A stretch of DNA of 64,000 nucleotides. Origin: Casp-actino8 sp046091365 (lineage in GTDB: Bacteria; Actinomycetota; Acidimicrobiia; Acidimicrobiales; Ilumatobacteraceae). The notes under the pieces are model-generated. The model had not been told where the DNA came from and did no database searches. It saw nothing but the letters and a program-made list of their open reading frames with translations. The stretch covers positions 1 through 64,000 of the forward strand of contig JBJTBM010000006.1 of NCBI GenBank assembly GCA_046091365.1, read 5' to 3'. How positions within the stretch are numbered: the first letter of the stretch is position 1; every line of letters starts with the position of its first letter. A program made the position numbers and the translations under genes. This document shows, in pieces, positions 6,389 through 14,700 of this stretch.

Positions 6389-8979
6389 CAGCCGTCCACT
6401 CCGATGGTCGACGACGCCGCGACGACGCCCCGCAGGAGCAACTCGGCTCCGGCGGCCGCCGCGTGCCGGGTCGCCGGCACGGGGGCGATGATGGCGATCT
6501 GGCGGAGCAAGTCGATCAGTTGCTTCATCGTGCGCACGAAGTCCCCGCCGGACAACTCCTCGGCTTCGACCACCTCGGCGAAGCCCTCGCCCGCCGCCCA
6601 CGCGTACGCGATCGCGATATAGGTCGGATCGGGGGCGCGGTGCGGGTTCAACGAGGCGGACCGTTCGATGTCGGCGATCTCCGTGCTCGTCGACATGATT
6701 CGGCGCCACTTCTTGCGCACCTCCTGCGACGGGAACCACGGAGCGGGGGGCGGATCGCTCGAACGGTGTTCGTACACGAACACTGACGCCAACGCCGCGG
6801 TGGACGCCGGATCGAGGCCGTCGAGATGACCACGCGACAGACACTCGGCCACCAACAGATCGGATTCGTGGAACGTGCGCGCCAACGCCTCCCCCTTGTC
6901 CGTCAGCGACCAACCGTCGACGTACTCCCACTCCTGCAGTATCCGCAGAACCTTCTCGAAGGTGCGCGCCACCGAATTGCCCTTTCCACGCACCCGCTCA
7001 CGCAGCTCGTCGACTTCGCGGGCCACACGATCGGCGCGCGCCGCGGCCTTCAGTCGCGCGGGCAGGTCGGGGTCGTCCTCCACCGGGTGGCGGTCCGCGA
7101 ACCCCGAGTCCTCGGCGATCACGGACTCGACGAGCCGGGCGTCTTTCAACCGTTCGGCGACCTGACGTTGGAACTCCCCTCGTCCGGGAGCGTAGGGAAC
7201 CGGGAGGTCGACCGCACCGAGCACCACCGGTGGAGCCGCGAAATCGCGCGCCGACAACGTGAGGGTGGCCCGGCGCGCGGTGACCACCGTGACCTTGACG
7301 CCGCCCGAACGGTTGGCCGCCGACAGAACCACGGCCCGCCCCACCACCTTGCCCTTGGCGACGTGGACCACGTCGCCCGGGCGCAACGACGCCAACGCCC
7401 GCTCGATGGATCCCTCGTTGCGTCCGGGCCCGGCCCCCGCTACACGAACCCGGTACTCGTGGATGTCGCCGTACGGACTCTCGGCCTCGGCCCGTAGTTC
7501 TTGAAGCTGGGCCGCCCGTTGGTCGAGCCGGGCCTCGATGCGCACCACGTCCCGATCGGCTTGATACTGGGCGAAGGAGAGGTTCAGAAGGTGTCGCGCC
7601 TCCTCGCTCGAGTACGAACGCACCAGGTTGACGGCCATGTTGTAGGTCGGACGGAAACTGGACGTCAGCCGGAAGGACCGACTGCTCGCCAGGGCCGCGA
7701 CCTGGTCGAAGTGCACGAACGGGTTCCAGAGCACGACGGCATGGCCTCGGTCGTCGAGACCACGTCGTCCGGCACGTCCGGTGAGTTGCGTGAACTCACC
7801 CGCGGTGAGGAACTCGTGATGCTCACCGGTGAACTTCGAGAGTTTTTCGATCACCACGGAGCGGGCGGGCATGTTGATGCCGACGGCGAGGGTCTCGGTG
7901 GCGAACACCACCTTGACGAGTCCCGCGACGAAACAGGCCTCCACCGTCTCCTTGAACGGTGGCACCATCCCGGCGTGATGGGCCGCGATTCCAGCCTCCA
8001 GTTGGGCGACGAACTGTGGGTAGCCGAGCACGTCGAGATCGTCCTCGTCGAGGTCGTCGAGACGTTCGGCGATGATCGCCCTGATGCGATCGCGCTCGTC
8101 GGGGGTGGTGAATTTGATCCCTTGTTTCAAACACGACGCGGCGGCCTCGTCGCACGCGTTTCGACTGAATATGAAATAGATCGCCGGCAGGAGACCCTCG
8201 TCATGGAGGCGTTCCACCACCTCCAGGCGCGACGGTGTGTACAGGAGCCGCCGGGGCCGACCCTTCACCGGGCCACGACCCCGCACTTGACGACCCTGGT
8301 CCTCGAGGCGTCCGGCCTCCGGATTTGGTCGTCCGTCGACGAGGGTCGGGAACAAGTGCTCGCGTCCCGTCGTCTTGTCACCCACCATGAACAGGTTCTC
8401 GAGTTCGACCGGTCGGCGTTCCTCGACGATGAAACGGGTCGTTCCCCGCACCGTCGTGATCCAGTCGGCCACCTCGTGCGCGTTGCTCACGGTCGCCGAG
8501 AGGCAGACCAGATTGACGTGTCGTGGGAGATGGATGATCACCTCCTCCCACACCGGACCTCGGTAGGTGTCCTGAATGAAATGCACCTCGTCGAGCACCA
8601 CGCACGAGAGGTCGTCGAGCGCCGTCGAACCGGCGTAGATCATGTTGCGCAGCACTTCGGTCGTCATGACCACGACCGGCGCGTCGGGGTTGACGGCGTT
8701 GTCACCGGTGAGCAGACCCACGCGGTCCCGCCCGTGGCGGGCCACGAGATCGTTGTACTTCTGGTTCGACAACGCCTTGATCGGCGCGGTGTAGAAGGCC
8801 CGCCGACCGTCGGCCATGGCGGCCGCGATGCCGTATTCGGCGACAACGGTCTTGCCACTGCCCGTCGGGGCCGCGACGACCGCCGACTCACCGTTGTCGA
8901 GCACGTCCATCGCTTCGACCTGGAAACGGTCGAGCGGAAAACCGAGGTGGGCGATCAACTCGGCCCGGTCGCTCCTCAC
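6388..8979 (-). CDS. helY: DEAD/DEAH-box RNA helicase, HelY/Ski2 type
   Basis: 863 residues, close to mycobacterial HelY. Walker A is APTGSGKT (37-44), Walker B box DEVH (130-133), motif III SAT, and the second RecA domain carries the AGRAGRRG-type motif VI region (QLTGRAGRRG). The long C-terminal part matches the DSHCT arm of Ski2/Mtr4 helicases. It should unwind RNA in an ATP-dependent way, probably in RNA decay or processing. GTG start at 8979; CAGACT lies six bases before it, so it may be transcribed separately from tatC, whose stop is 46 bases upstream. Confidence 0.92.
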   Translation of the reverse strand: MRSDRAELIAHLGFPLDRFQVEAMDVLDNGESAVVAAPTGSGKTVVAEYGIAAAMADGRRAFYTAPIKALSNQKYNDLVARHGRDRVGLLTGDNAVNPDAPVVVMTTEVLRNMIYAGSTALDDLSCVVLDEVHFIQDTYRGPVWEEVIIHLPRHVNLVCLSATVSNAHEVADWITTVRGTTRFIVEERRPVELENLFMVGDKTTGREHLFPTLVDGRPNPEAGRLEDQGRQVRGRGPVKGRPRRLLYTPSRLEVVERLHDEGLLPAIYFIFSRNACDEAAASCLKQGIKFTTPDERDRIRAIIAERLDDLDEDDLDVLGYPQFVAQLEAGIAAHHAGMVPPFKETVEACFVAGLVKVVFATETLAVGINMPARSVVIEKLSKFTGEHHEFLTAGEFTQLTGRAGRRGLDDRGHAVVLWNPFVHFDQVAALASSRSFRLTSSFRPTYNMAVNLVRSYSSEEARHLLNLSFAQYQADRDVVRIEARLDQRAAQLQELRAEAESPYGDIHEYRVRVAGAGPGRNEGSIERALASLRPGDVVHVAKGKVVGRAVVLSAANRSGGVKVTVVTARRATLTLSARDFAAPPVVLGAVDLPVPYAPGRGEFQRQVAERLKDARLVESVIAEDSGFADRHPVEDDPDLPARLKAAARADRVAREVDELRERVRGKGNSVARTFEKVLRILQEWEYVDGWSLTDKGEALARTFHESDLLVAECLSRGHLDGLDPASTAALASVFVYEHRSSDPPPAPWFPSQEVRKKWRRIMSTSTEIADIERSASLNPHRAPDPTYIAIAYAWAAGEGFAEVVEAEELSGGDFVRTMKQLIDLLRQIAIIAPVPATRHAAAAGAELLLRGVVAASSTIGVDG

Positions 8980-8985
8980 CCGCTC

Positions 8986-8991
8986 AGTCTG
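8986..8991 (-). promoter_or_regulatory. -10-like box CAGACT before helY
   Basis: Six bases separate this hexamer from the GTG start of helY, the same leaderless spacing seen before tatA and pafA. The first base deviates from TANNNT. Confidence 0.3.
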
Positions 8992-9025
8992 CCCCGCACT
9001 AGCCGCGGGCGCGGGTATCCGGGTC

Positions 9026-9817
9026 TCAGTCGACCACCGACCGCCGACGCGTGGCCAGCCAACCGATCAGGATGGCCAAGAAGTAGAAGACGACCAGCGG
9101 CACCGACAACAGTCCGAGCGTGATCGGGTCGCCCGACGGGGTGATCACCGCGGCGAGAACCACGATCACCATCACGGCCACCCGCCATCCCTCCACCAAC
9201 TGTCGGGGTCGCAACACCCCGACCAGCTGGAGGAACACGAGGAGTACCGGAAACTCGAAACCCACACCGAAGGCCGCCATCATCAGACCGACGAAACTGA
9301 CGTACTTACTGATCTGGAAGGCCTGCTGCACGTCGCTACCCGACCACGAGATGAGCCATTCGAGTCCCTTGTCGAGGGTGAAGTACGCGAAGAAGGCGCC
9401 TACGACGAAGAGGACGACGGAGGTCAAGATGAAGGGGATCGCGTACCTCTTCTCCTTGGTGTGCAGCGCCGGCACCACGAATCGCCACACTTGCCACAGG
9501 ACCACCGGCAAGGCGAGGATCAGTCCTCCGTACAGCGAGATGCGAAGTCGGGCGTTGAAACCCTCCAATGGTCCGAGTGTGAAGAAATCGCAATTCGACA
9601 CCAGATCGGGTCGACGCCGACACAGATCGTCGTACGGGCCACGGATGAAACGCAACACCGGTTCGTAGAAAGCCAGGACGATCATCATCCCGGCGAACAC
9701 TGCGAGCGACGCGCGGATGAGACGGCTGCGCAGTTCGGCGAGGTGCTCCGTGAGGGTCATCGCCTCGTCGGCACCGGCCGTGCGCACCCGCTTGGCCAGG
9801 AGTCCGCGGAGTTTCAC
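9026..9817 (-). CDS. tatC: Twin-arginine translocase subunit TatC
   Basis: 263 residues with the expected six membrane helices. The N-terminal signature MTLTEHLAELRSRL, with the key glutamate that contacts twin-arginine signal peptides, is clear, as is the periplasmic FxTLGPLEGF region. The C-terminus ends with a short basic tail. TatC is the receptor of the Tat system, exporting folded proteins across the cytoplasmic membrane. It overlaps the end of the upstream tatA-like gene by four bases (ATGA), giving coupled synthesis of the two subunits. Confidence 0.95.
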   Translation of the reverse strand: MKLRGLLAKRVRTAGADEAMTLTEHLAELRSRLIRASLAVFAGMMIVLAFYEPVLRFIRGPYDDLCRRRPDLVSNCDFFTLGPLEGFNARLRISLYGGLILALPVVLWQVWRFVVPALHTKEKRYAIPFILTSVVLFVVGAFFAYFTLDKGLEWLISWSGSDVQQAFQISKYVSFVGLMMAAFGVGFEFPVLLVFLQLVGVLRPRQLVEGWRVAVMVIVVLAAVITPSGDPITLGLLSVPLVVFYFLAILIGWLATRRRSVVD

Positions 9818-10107
9818 GACGCCTCGTCCGGCTCGTCGTTCGCCTTCGCCGCCTCGTCGAACACCGAGCGCGCGTCCTGCACCGGCTTCATCACGGCGTC
9901 CTTGGCCAACTGCGTGGTCTCACGGATCTCCCGCATCGGTTCGTCGAACGCGTTCTTCAGCTCGCTCTGGAAGCCGGTGCTCATGCGCTTCAATTCGCCG
10001 TACACGCGACCGAAGCGCCGAATCGCCTCGGGCAACTTCTCGGGTCCGAGAACGATCAAGGCCAGGAGCAGGATCACGACGATCTCGCTTCCCGACAGAT
10101 TGAACAC
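9814..10107 (-). CDS. Sec-independent translocase TatA/TatB family protein
   Basis: 97 residues: one N-terminal membrane helix (SGSEIVVILLLALIVLG), a hinge, then an amphipathic helix and an acidic tail. The hinge reads LGPEKLPEAIRRFGR; the Gly-Pro-Glu-Lys-Leu-Pro sequence is more like TatB or actinobacterial TatA than the FG-hinge TatA of enterobacteria. No second TatA gene is in the window. It works with TatC as the pore or docking component. The GTG at 10107 has TAGACT six bases upstream, suggesting a leaderless tatA-tatC mRNA. Confidence 0.88.
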   Translation of the reverse strand: MFNLSGSEIVVILLLALIVLGPEKLPEAIRRFGRVYGELKRMSTGFQSELKNAFDEPMREIRETTQLAKDAVMKPVQDARSVFDEAAKANDEPDEAS

Positions 10108-10113
10108 GCGACG

Positions 10114-10119
10114 AGTCTA
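10114..10119 (-). promoter_or_regulatory. -10 box TAGACT for tatA-tatC, leaderless
   Basis: TAGACT is followed by six bases and the GTG of the tatA-like gene. It faces the divergent promoter of the glycerophosphodiesterase gene within the same 72-base gap. Confidence 0.5.
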
Positions 10120-10167
10120 GGGAGCGGCGGTCCCGACCGAGGATCGGAACACCGGAGGGTCCCGTGG

Positions 10168-10173
10168 CACAAT
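10168..10173 (+). promoter_or_regulatory. -10-like box CACAAT before the GDPD gene
   Basis: CACAAT lies six bases before the GTG at 10180. The spacing supports that start over the out-of-frame ATG and GTG codons just upstream. Confidence 0.35.
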
Positions 10174-10179
10174 GGTGCG

Positions 10180-10902
10180 GTGCAACAGCAGCGGTTGCCC
10201 TCCATCATCGATCCACCCATCGCTTTCGCCCACCGGGGAGCGCGTGCCCACGCACCGGAGAACACCGTCGAGGCCTTCGCCTTGGCCATACGCCTCGGGG
10301 CGACCGGGCTGGAGAGCGACGTGTGGATCACCGCCGACGGAGTGCCGGTCCTCGATCACGACGGGCTCGTGAAGCGCCGGGGTCGCAAGATTCCCATCAG
10401 TGCGGTGTCCTGCGCCGAATTGCCGTCCCACATCTGCGACATGGTTCGTTTCGTCGACGAATTCGGTGCCTCGCACCATGTCTCACTCGACGTCAAGGAT
10501 CCCGCGGCGTTCCGGCCGCTCGTCGACGTGATCCGCTCGCGTGCTCCGGCACTCGAGGAGCGCCTCTGGTTGTGCCATCACGACTGGAAGGTCGTGGCCT
10601 CCTGGCGTCCGCACACCACGGCGCGCCTCGTCGACTCCACGCGTCTCGCCCGACTCAAGGAGGGACCGGAACGTCGGGCCGCCGACCTCGCCGCGGCCGG
10701 CATCGATTGCGTCAACATGCACCACTCCGACTGGACCGGTGGTTTGGTGACACTGTTTCACCGTTTCGACATCCTGGCCCTCGGCTGGGACATGCAACAG
10801 GATCACGTGCTGCGGGCGGGTCTGCGCATGGGGCTCGACGGGGTCTTCAGCGACCACGTCGACCGCATGACCGATGCATTCGCCGACGAGATCGGCGGGT
10901 GA
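10180..10902 (+). CDS. Glycerophosphodiester phosphodiesterase family protein
   Basis: 240 residues, normal for a GDPD TIM-barrel domain. The metal and catalytic residues are visible: AHRG near residue 16, LESDVWITADGVPVLDHDG containing the Glu-x-Asp pair and the second His. It should hydrolyse glycerophosphodiesters to glycerol-3-phosphate and an alcohol. No signal peptide, so probably cytosolic. It is the only plus-strand gene among the tat/proteasome genes and its stop lies nine bases from that of the convergent signal peptidase gene. A second GDPD is encoded at 34.5 kb. Confidence 0.88.
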   Translation: MQQQRLPSIIDPPIAFAHRGARAHAPENTVEAFALAIRLGATGLESDVWITADGVPVLDHDGLVKRRGRKIPISAVSCAELPSHICDMVRFVDEFGASHHVSLDVKDPAAFRPLVDVIRSRAPALEERLWLCHHDWKVVASWRPHTTARLVDSTRLARLKEGPERRAADLAAAGIDCVNMHHSDWTGGLVTLFHRFDILALGWDMQQDHVLRAGLRMGLDGVFSDHVDRMTDAFADEIGG

Positions 10903-10911
10903 CCCTGACGA

Positions 10912-11544
10912 TCAGAGCCAGGCCCACGCCGAGGCGGGCCAGATCACCACGAAGGCTCGACCCCTGATCTTGCCGATCTCGATTGGTCCGAAATCACGAC
11001 TGTCGAAACTCTGCGCCCGATTGTCCCCCATCACGAAAACCATGCCGTCGGGTACCTGCAGCGGGGCGAGGTCGGTGTGCGACCCGCAACGGGTCGTCGG
11101 TTCCGCCGCCGAGGATTGGACCACGTCGAGGTACGGCTCGTTCAACCTCTGTCCGTCGACGAAGACCTCGCACGACCGGACCTCGATCGTCTCGCGCGGA
11201 AGCGCGATCACGCGCTTGATCAGATCGTCGTGCTGGGCGACTCCCGTCACACGGTCGAAGACCACCACGTCACCTCGATGAACGTCGTGCAACTTGTACG
11301 ACAACTTGTTCACCAGCACCCGATCCTGGGGCATCAGGGTGGTCTGCATACTCGGACCGTCGATGTAGTACTGCTGGAACAGGAAGAGGCGGATCAACAA
11401 CGCGGCCAGGATCGCCACGCCGACCACCGCCACCCATTCCCACACCGACCGGATCTGTGCACTCCGGCGGGAATCGACGCGCGGTGATTCACCGGTGGTT
11501 TCGTCGGGATCGCCGCCCACGGTGGTCTCGAGGCTGCTCTCCAT
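10912..11544 (-). CDS. lepB: Signal peptidase I
   Basis: 210 residues. An N-terminal cytosolic tail of about 35 residues is followed by one membrane helix (VWEWVAVVGVAILAALLI) and the peptidase domain. The catalytic serine is in IDGPSMQTTL (Ser65) and the general-base lysine in DLIKRVIALP (Lys110); the later GDNRAQSFDSRDFG box is also present. It cleaves signal peptides of exported proteins on the outer face of the membrane. The ATG at 11544 has TACGGT eight bases upstream. Its place next to tat genes fits a protein-export neighbourhood. Confidence 0.95.
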   Translation of the reverse strand: MESSLETTVGGDPDETTGESPRVDSRRSAQIRSVWEWVAVVGVAILAALLIRLFLFQQYYIDGPSMQTTLMPQDRVLVNKLSYKLHDVHRGDVVVFDRVTGVAQHDDLIKRVIALPRETIEVRSCEVFVDGQRLNEPYLDVVQSSAAEPTTRCGSHTDLAPLQVPDGMVFVMGDNRAQSFDSRDFGPIEIGKIRGRAFVVIWPASAWAWL

Positions 11545-11552
11545 CCACTTTC

Positions 11553-11558
11553 ACCGTA
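11553..11558 (-). promoter_or_regulatory. -10 box TACGGT for lepB
   Basis: The hexamer lies eight bases before the lepB ATG, in the 24-base gap after pafA. The purine-rich GAAAG between box and start could serve weakly in ribosome binding. Confidence 0.35.
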
Positions 11559-11568
11559 CACCGGATGG

Positions 11569-12927
11569 TCACAGCGAGGCGATCAGGCGCTCCACTCGCT
11601 CGTCACGGCTTTTGAACGGGTCCTTGCACAACACGGTCCGCTGGGCCTGGTCGTTGAGCTTGAGGTGCACCCAGTCGACGGTGTAGTCGCGCTTGCGTTC
11701 CTTGGCGGCCCGGATGAACTCTCCGCGCAGACGGGCGCGGGTCGTCTGCGGAGGGGTGTCCATCGCGGTCAGGACGTCGGCCGGCGAGCACAACGACTCG
11801 ACCAACCCGTGCGCCTGCAACTTGTTGAAAAGACCACGGTCGCTCACGAGGTCGTGATACTGCAGGTCCACCAGTTGGGCCCGGGGATCGGAAAGGTCGA
11901 TGCCGTGGCGACGGCAATACGAGTCGAGCAATCGGTGCTTGATGACCCAGTCGACCTCCCGGTCTAGTTTCAACGGGTCGTTCTCGATGGTCGCGATGCA
12001 GTGTTCCCACATCTCGAGCGCCCGCTGTTCGAGCGGCGGGAACCCCTTGGTCTCGGCGTACTTGAGGGCGCGGTCGAGATACTCGCGTTGGATGTCGAGC
12101 GCGCTCACCTCCCGACCGTTGGCGAGGTTCACGGTGCGGCGGCAGGTGACGTCGTGACTGATGTCGCGAATGGCCCGGATGGGATTCTCGAGGGTCATGT
12201 CGCGCAGGACCACCATGGGGTCCTCGAGCATGCGGAGCATGCAGGCGGTGGCTCCGATCTTCACGAAGGTCGAGTACTCGCTCATGTTGGAGTCTCCGAC
12301 GATCACATGGAGACGGCGGTAGCGCTCGGCGTCGGCGTGTGGTTCGTCGCGCGTGTTGATGATCGGTCGACTCCGCGTCGTCGCCGACGACATGGTCTCC
12401 CAGATGTGGTCGGCCCGCTGCATGATCGAGTAGACGGGCCCGCGCGCCGTCTGCACGATCTTGCCCGCCCCGGTGAAGATCTGACGCGACACGAGGAAGG
12501 GGATCAGGACGGCGGCGTGCGCCTCGGCGTCGTCGGACCGTGCGGTGAGGTAGTTCTCGTGGCATCCGTAACTGTTGCCCGCCGAGTCGGTGTTGTTCTT
12601 GAACAGGTACACCGTGCCGCGGATGCCCTCCTCGCGCAGTCGTTCCTCGGCCGACACCAGCAACGACTCCAGTATCCGCTCACCCGCTTTGTCGTGCACC
12701 ACGGCGTCGTAGATCGAGTCGCACTCCGGGGTCGCGTACTCGGGGTGGGAGCCGACGTCGAGGTAGAGACGGGCCCCGTTCTCGAGGAACACGTTCGAAC
12801 TACGACCCCAGGTGACGACCTTACGGAAGAGATAACGCGCCACTTCGTCGGGACTGAGGCGACGTTGGCCCTTCAGAGTGCAGGTGACGCCGTACTCGTT
12901 CTCGAGACCGAAGATGCGCCGCTCCAC
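11569..12927 (-). CDS. pafA: Pup-protein ligase PafA
   Basis: 452 residues, the family length. It is a glutamine-synthetase-like ligase that activates the C-terminal glutamate of Pup with ATP and joins it to lysines of target proteins. The N-terminal MERRIFGLENEYGV, the LDVGSHPEYATPE segment with the catalytic aspartate (about Asp57) and the SYGCHENYL box are diagnostic. The GTG at 12927 is preceded by TAGTTT plus six bases, so pafA may have its own leaderless promoter, although it lies 54 bases downstream of prcA. Downstream, pafB and pafC, present in mycobacteria, are replaced here by lepB. Confidence 0.96.
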   Translation of the reverse strand: MERRIFGLENEYGVTCTLKGQRRLSPDEVARYLFRKVVTWGRSSNVFLENGARLYLDVGSHPEYATPECDSIYDAVVHDKAGERILESLLVSAEERLREEGIRGTVYLFKNNTDSAGNSYGCHENYLTARSDDAEAHAAVLIPFLVSRQIFTGAGKIVQTARGPVYSIMQRADHIWETMSSATTRSRPIINTRDEPHADAERYRRLHVIVGDSNMSEYSTFVKIGATACMLRMLEDPMVVLRDMTLENPIRAIRDISHDVTCRRTVNLANGREVSALDIQREYLDRALKYAETKGFPPLEQRALEMWEHCIATIENDPLKLDREVDWVIKHRLLDSYCRRHGIDLSDPRAQLVDLQYHDLVSDRGLFNKLQAHGLVESLCSPADVLTAMDTPPQTTRARLRGEFIRAAKERKRDYTVDWVHLKLNDQAQRTVLCKDPFKSRDERVERLIASL

Positions 12928-12933
12928 GCCGGA

Positions 12934-12939
12934 AAACTA
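12934..12939 (-). promoter_or_regulatory. -10 box TAGTTT for pafA, leaderless
   Basis: TAGTTT sits six bases before the pafA GTG in the 54-base prcA-pafA gap, allowing expression of the ligase independent of the proteasome core. Confidence 0.5.
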
Positions 12940-12981
12940 TCGCCCACCGTCGAGTGCGGGGAGATCAGACCGGAGAGGTGA

Positions 12982-13659
12982 TCAGGAGAGCAGACCGGTC
13001 ACCTCGGCGTCGTCGAGTCGGCGGAAACAACGACGACCGTTCGACCGCGACAGGACCGCGACTTCGGTGTCGTCGGCGCTCAACACGCGGTCTCCACCGG
13101 CCAGAGCGGCCACGCACGCGCGCACCGCCGCCGCGAGGTCGGCCGACTTGTTCCAGGTGTCGACCAGACGCTCGGCGATCGCTTCGGAATCACCACCGAG
13201 GGCGCACATGCCGTCCTCGTCGACCAACGTGCCGTCATACAGGATGTGGAAGAGCTGGTCGTCGTCCTGGGACGCCCCAACCTCGGCGACCAGGATCTCG
13301 ACCTCGAAGGGCTTCACGTCATGGGTGAAGGTTTGACCGAGGATCTGGGCGTATTCGTTGGCCAGACTCCGTGCCTCCACGTCGTCGCGCGAATACTGGT
13401 ACCCCTTGACGTCCGCATTGCGCACGCCGAACCGCCGCAACTGGTCGAACTCGTTGTACTTGCCGACTCCGGCGAAACCGATCCGGTCGTAGATCTCACT
13501 GATTTTTCGCAGCGTGTTGGAGGTGTTCTCGGCCACCACGACGATGCCGTCGTCGTATTGGACCGCCACCAGGGCCCGCCCGCGGGCGATCCCCTTTCGG
13601 GCGTAGTCCGCCCGATCCTTCATCAATTGTTCGGGTGCGACGTAGAAGGGCTGGTTCAC
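12982..13659 (-). CDS. prcA: Proteasome alpha subunit
   Basis: 225 residues. The N-terminus (MNQPFYVAPEQLMKDRADYARKGIARGR) is the alpha-subunit H0 helix and gate region, followed by the Ntn-hydrolase beta-sandwich but with no catalytic Thr. Seven copies form each outer ring of the 20S core and bind the Mpa ATPase. The GTG start overlaps the prcB stop by four bases (GTGA), giving coupled synthesis. The C-terminal tail is short compared with mycobacterial PrcA. Confidence 0.95.
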   Translation of the reverse strand: MNQPFYVAPEQLMKDRADYARKGIARGRALVAVQYDDGIVVVAENTSNTLRKISEIYDRIGFAGVGKYNEFDQLRRFGVRNADVKGYQYSRDDVEARSLANEYAQILGQTFTHDVKPFEVEILVAEVGASQDDDQLFHILYDGTLVDEDGMCALGGDSEAIAERLVDTWNKSADLAAAVRACVAALAGGDRVLSADDTEVAVLSRSNGRRCFRRLDDAEVTGLLS

Positions 13660-14456
13660 GACTCCCCCGTTCGACGCGCGCGTTGCTCGTCCGACAACGA
13701 CGCGAACCGGGGCGCGAGGTCGTCATCGTCACGACGGCGCCAACCCTCGAGATCGATGGTGGCCACGACCGGGTAGATGCCCCGCAAGGTGTCGGCCCCA
13801 CCGGTGGCCGCATCGACATCGGCCGCCTCGTGCAACGCACGGCACGCGAGATCGACCGCGTCGTCGGCCGACATGGCCGAGCGGAATCCGACCTTGAGAA
13901 CCGTCGACGCCGGTCCTCCACCCGAACCGATGGCGACGAAGTCACGCTCCTCATACCGACCACCGGTCACGTCGAAGGCCCAGAGGCGCCCCGTGCGACG
14001 CAGCAGGTCATACCCGGCGAAGATCGGGTACACCGCCAGACCCTGCATGGCGGCCGGTAGGTTCGCGCGAACCAACTGGGACAACTGGTTCGCCTTGCCC
14101 TCGAGGCTGATGGGGCGACCGTCGAGCTTCTCGAAGTGCTCGAGCTGCAACTGGAACACCTTGATCATGTCCATGGCCGGACCGGCGGTCCCGGCGATCG
14201 CCACGCCACTGTGACGATCGGCGGCCACGACTTTCTCCATTTCACGGTTCGAGATCTGGTGTCCCATGGTCGCGCGACGGTCTCCCGCCATGACCACACC
14301 GTCCGCGTACCGCACCGCCAGCACGGTCGTGCCGTGGGGCGCCGCCAACGCCCGATCGGTCGCGTTGGCGACCGCGAACGGATCGACCCCCACGCGCCTC
14401 AGCAGATCGACGAAACTCGAGCCCGGGTCGCGATCGGGTCCGAACATCGGGACCAC
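13656..14456 (-). CDS. prcB: Proteasome beta subunit
   Basis: 266 residues. A propeptide of about 42 residues ends in PHG, followed by the catalytic Thr43 (TTVLAVRYADGVVMAGD), with the conserved Asp and Lys-equivalent strand nearby and the SGGG motif later (IGSGGGPAS). It is the proteolytic subunit of the 20S core, self-processed at Gly42-Thr43. The GTG directly abuts the pup stop codon; an internal ATG three codons later is an alternative. The operon order mpa-dop-pup-prcB-prcA-pafA is standard for actinobacteria. Confidence 0.95.
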   Translation of the reverse strand: MVPMFGPDRDPGSSFVDLLRRVGVDPFAVANATDRALAAPHGTTVLAVRYADGVVMAGDRRATMGHQISNREMEKVVAADRHSGVAIAGTAGPAMDMIKVFQLQLEHFEKLDGRPISLEGKANQLSQLVRANLPAAMQGLAVYPIFAGYDLLRRTGRLWAFDVTGGRYEERDFVAIGSGGGPASTVLKVGFRSAMSADDAVDLACRALHEAADVDAATGGADTLRGIYPVVATIDLEGWRRRDDDDLAPRFASLSDEQRARRTGES

Positions 14457-14651
14457 TCACTCACCACCCTTTTGAATGTACGACTTCACGAAGTCCTCGG
14501 CGTTCGACTCGAGCACGTCGTCGATCTCGTCGAGCAGATCGTCGAGTTCGGCCCGCAACTTGTCGCCCTGGTCGGTGCTCGCGGCCGACGCCTCGTCGAC
14601 CTCCGTCGTGCGGTCGGGTGTCTGCTTCTGCTTGTGAACGCGCTCGGCCAT
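14457..14651 (-). CDS. pup: Prokaryotic ubiquitin-like protein Pup, GGE form
   Basis: 64 residues, intrinsically disordered and acidic. The C-terminal part LESNAEDFVKSYIQKGGE is the canonical Pup tail. It ends in Gly-Gly-Glu rather than Gly-Gly-Gln, so it can be used by PafA without deamidation by Dop. The central helix (DKLRAELDDLLDEIDDVLES) is the Mpa-binding segment. Two ATGs are adjacent; the second (14651) is chosen because AAGGAG lies five bases before it and only two before the first. It sits between dop and prcB. Confidence 0.95.
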   Translation of the reverse strand: MAERVHKQKQTPDRTTEVDEASAASTDQGDKLRAELDDLLDEIDDVLESNAEDFVKSYIQKGGE

Positions 14652-14700
14652 CATCACTCCTTCCCGACATCCTGCCACCGAATCAGGGCCCTCGTCACCT

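Noticed and set aside
7501..9123. Long plus-strand open frame opposite helY
   Set aside because: The minus strand carries all helicase motifs; GC-rich codon bias creates open frames on the other strand.
10164..10967. Alternative plus-strand frame starting upstream of the GDPD gene
   Set aside because: The frame beginning at 10180 carries the full GDPD motif set and the promoter spacing; the other frame is Arg-rich shadow sequence.
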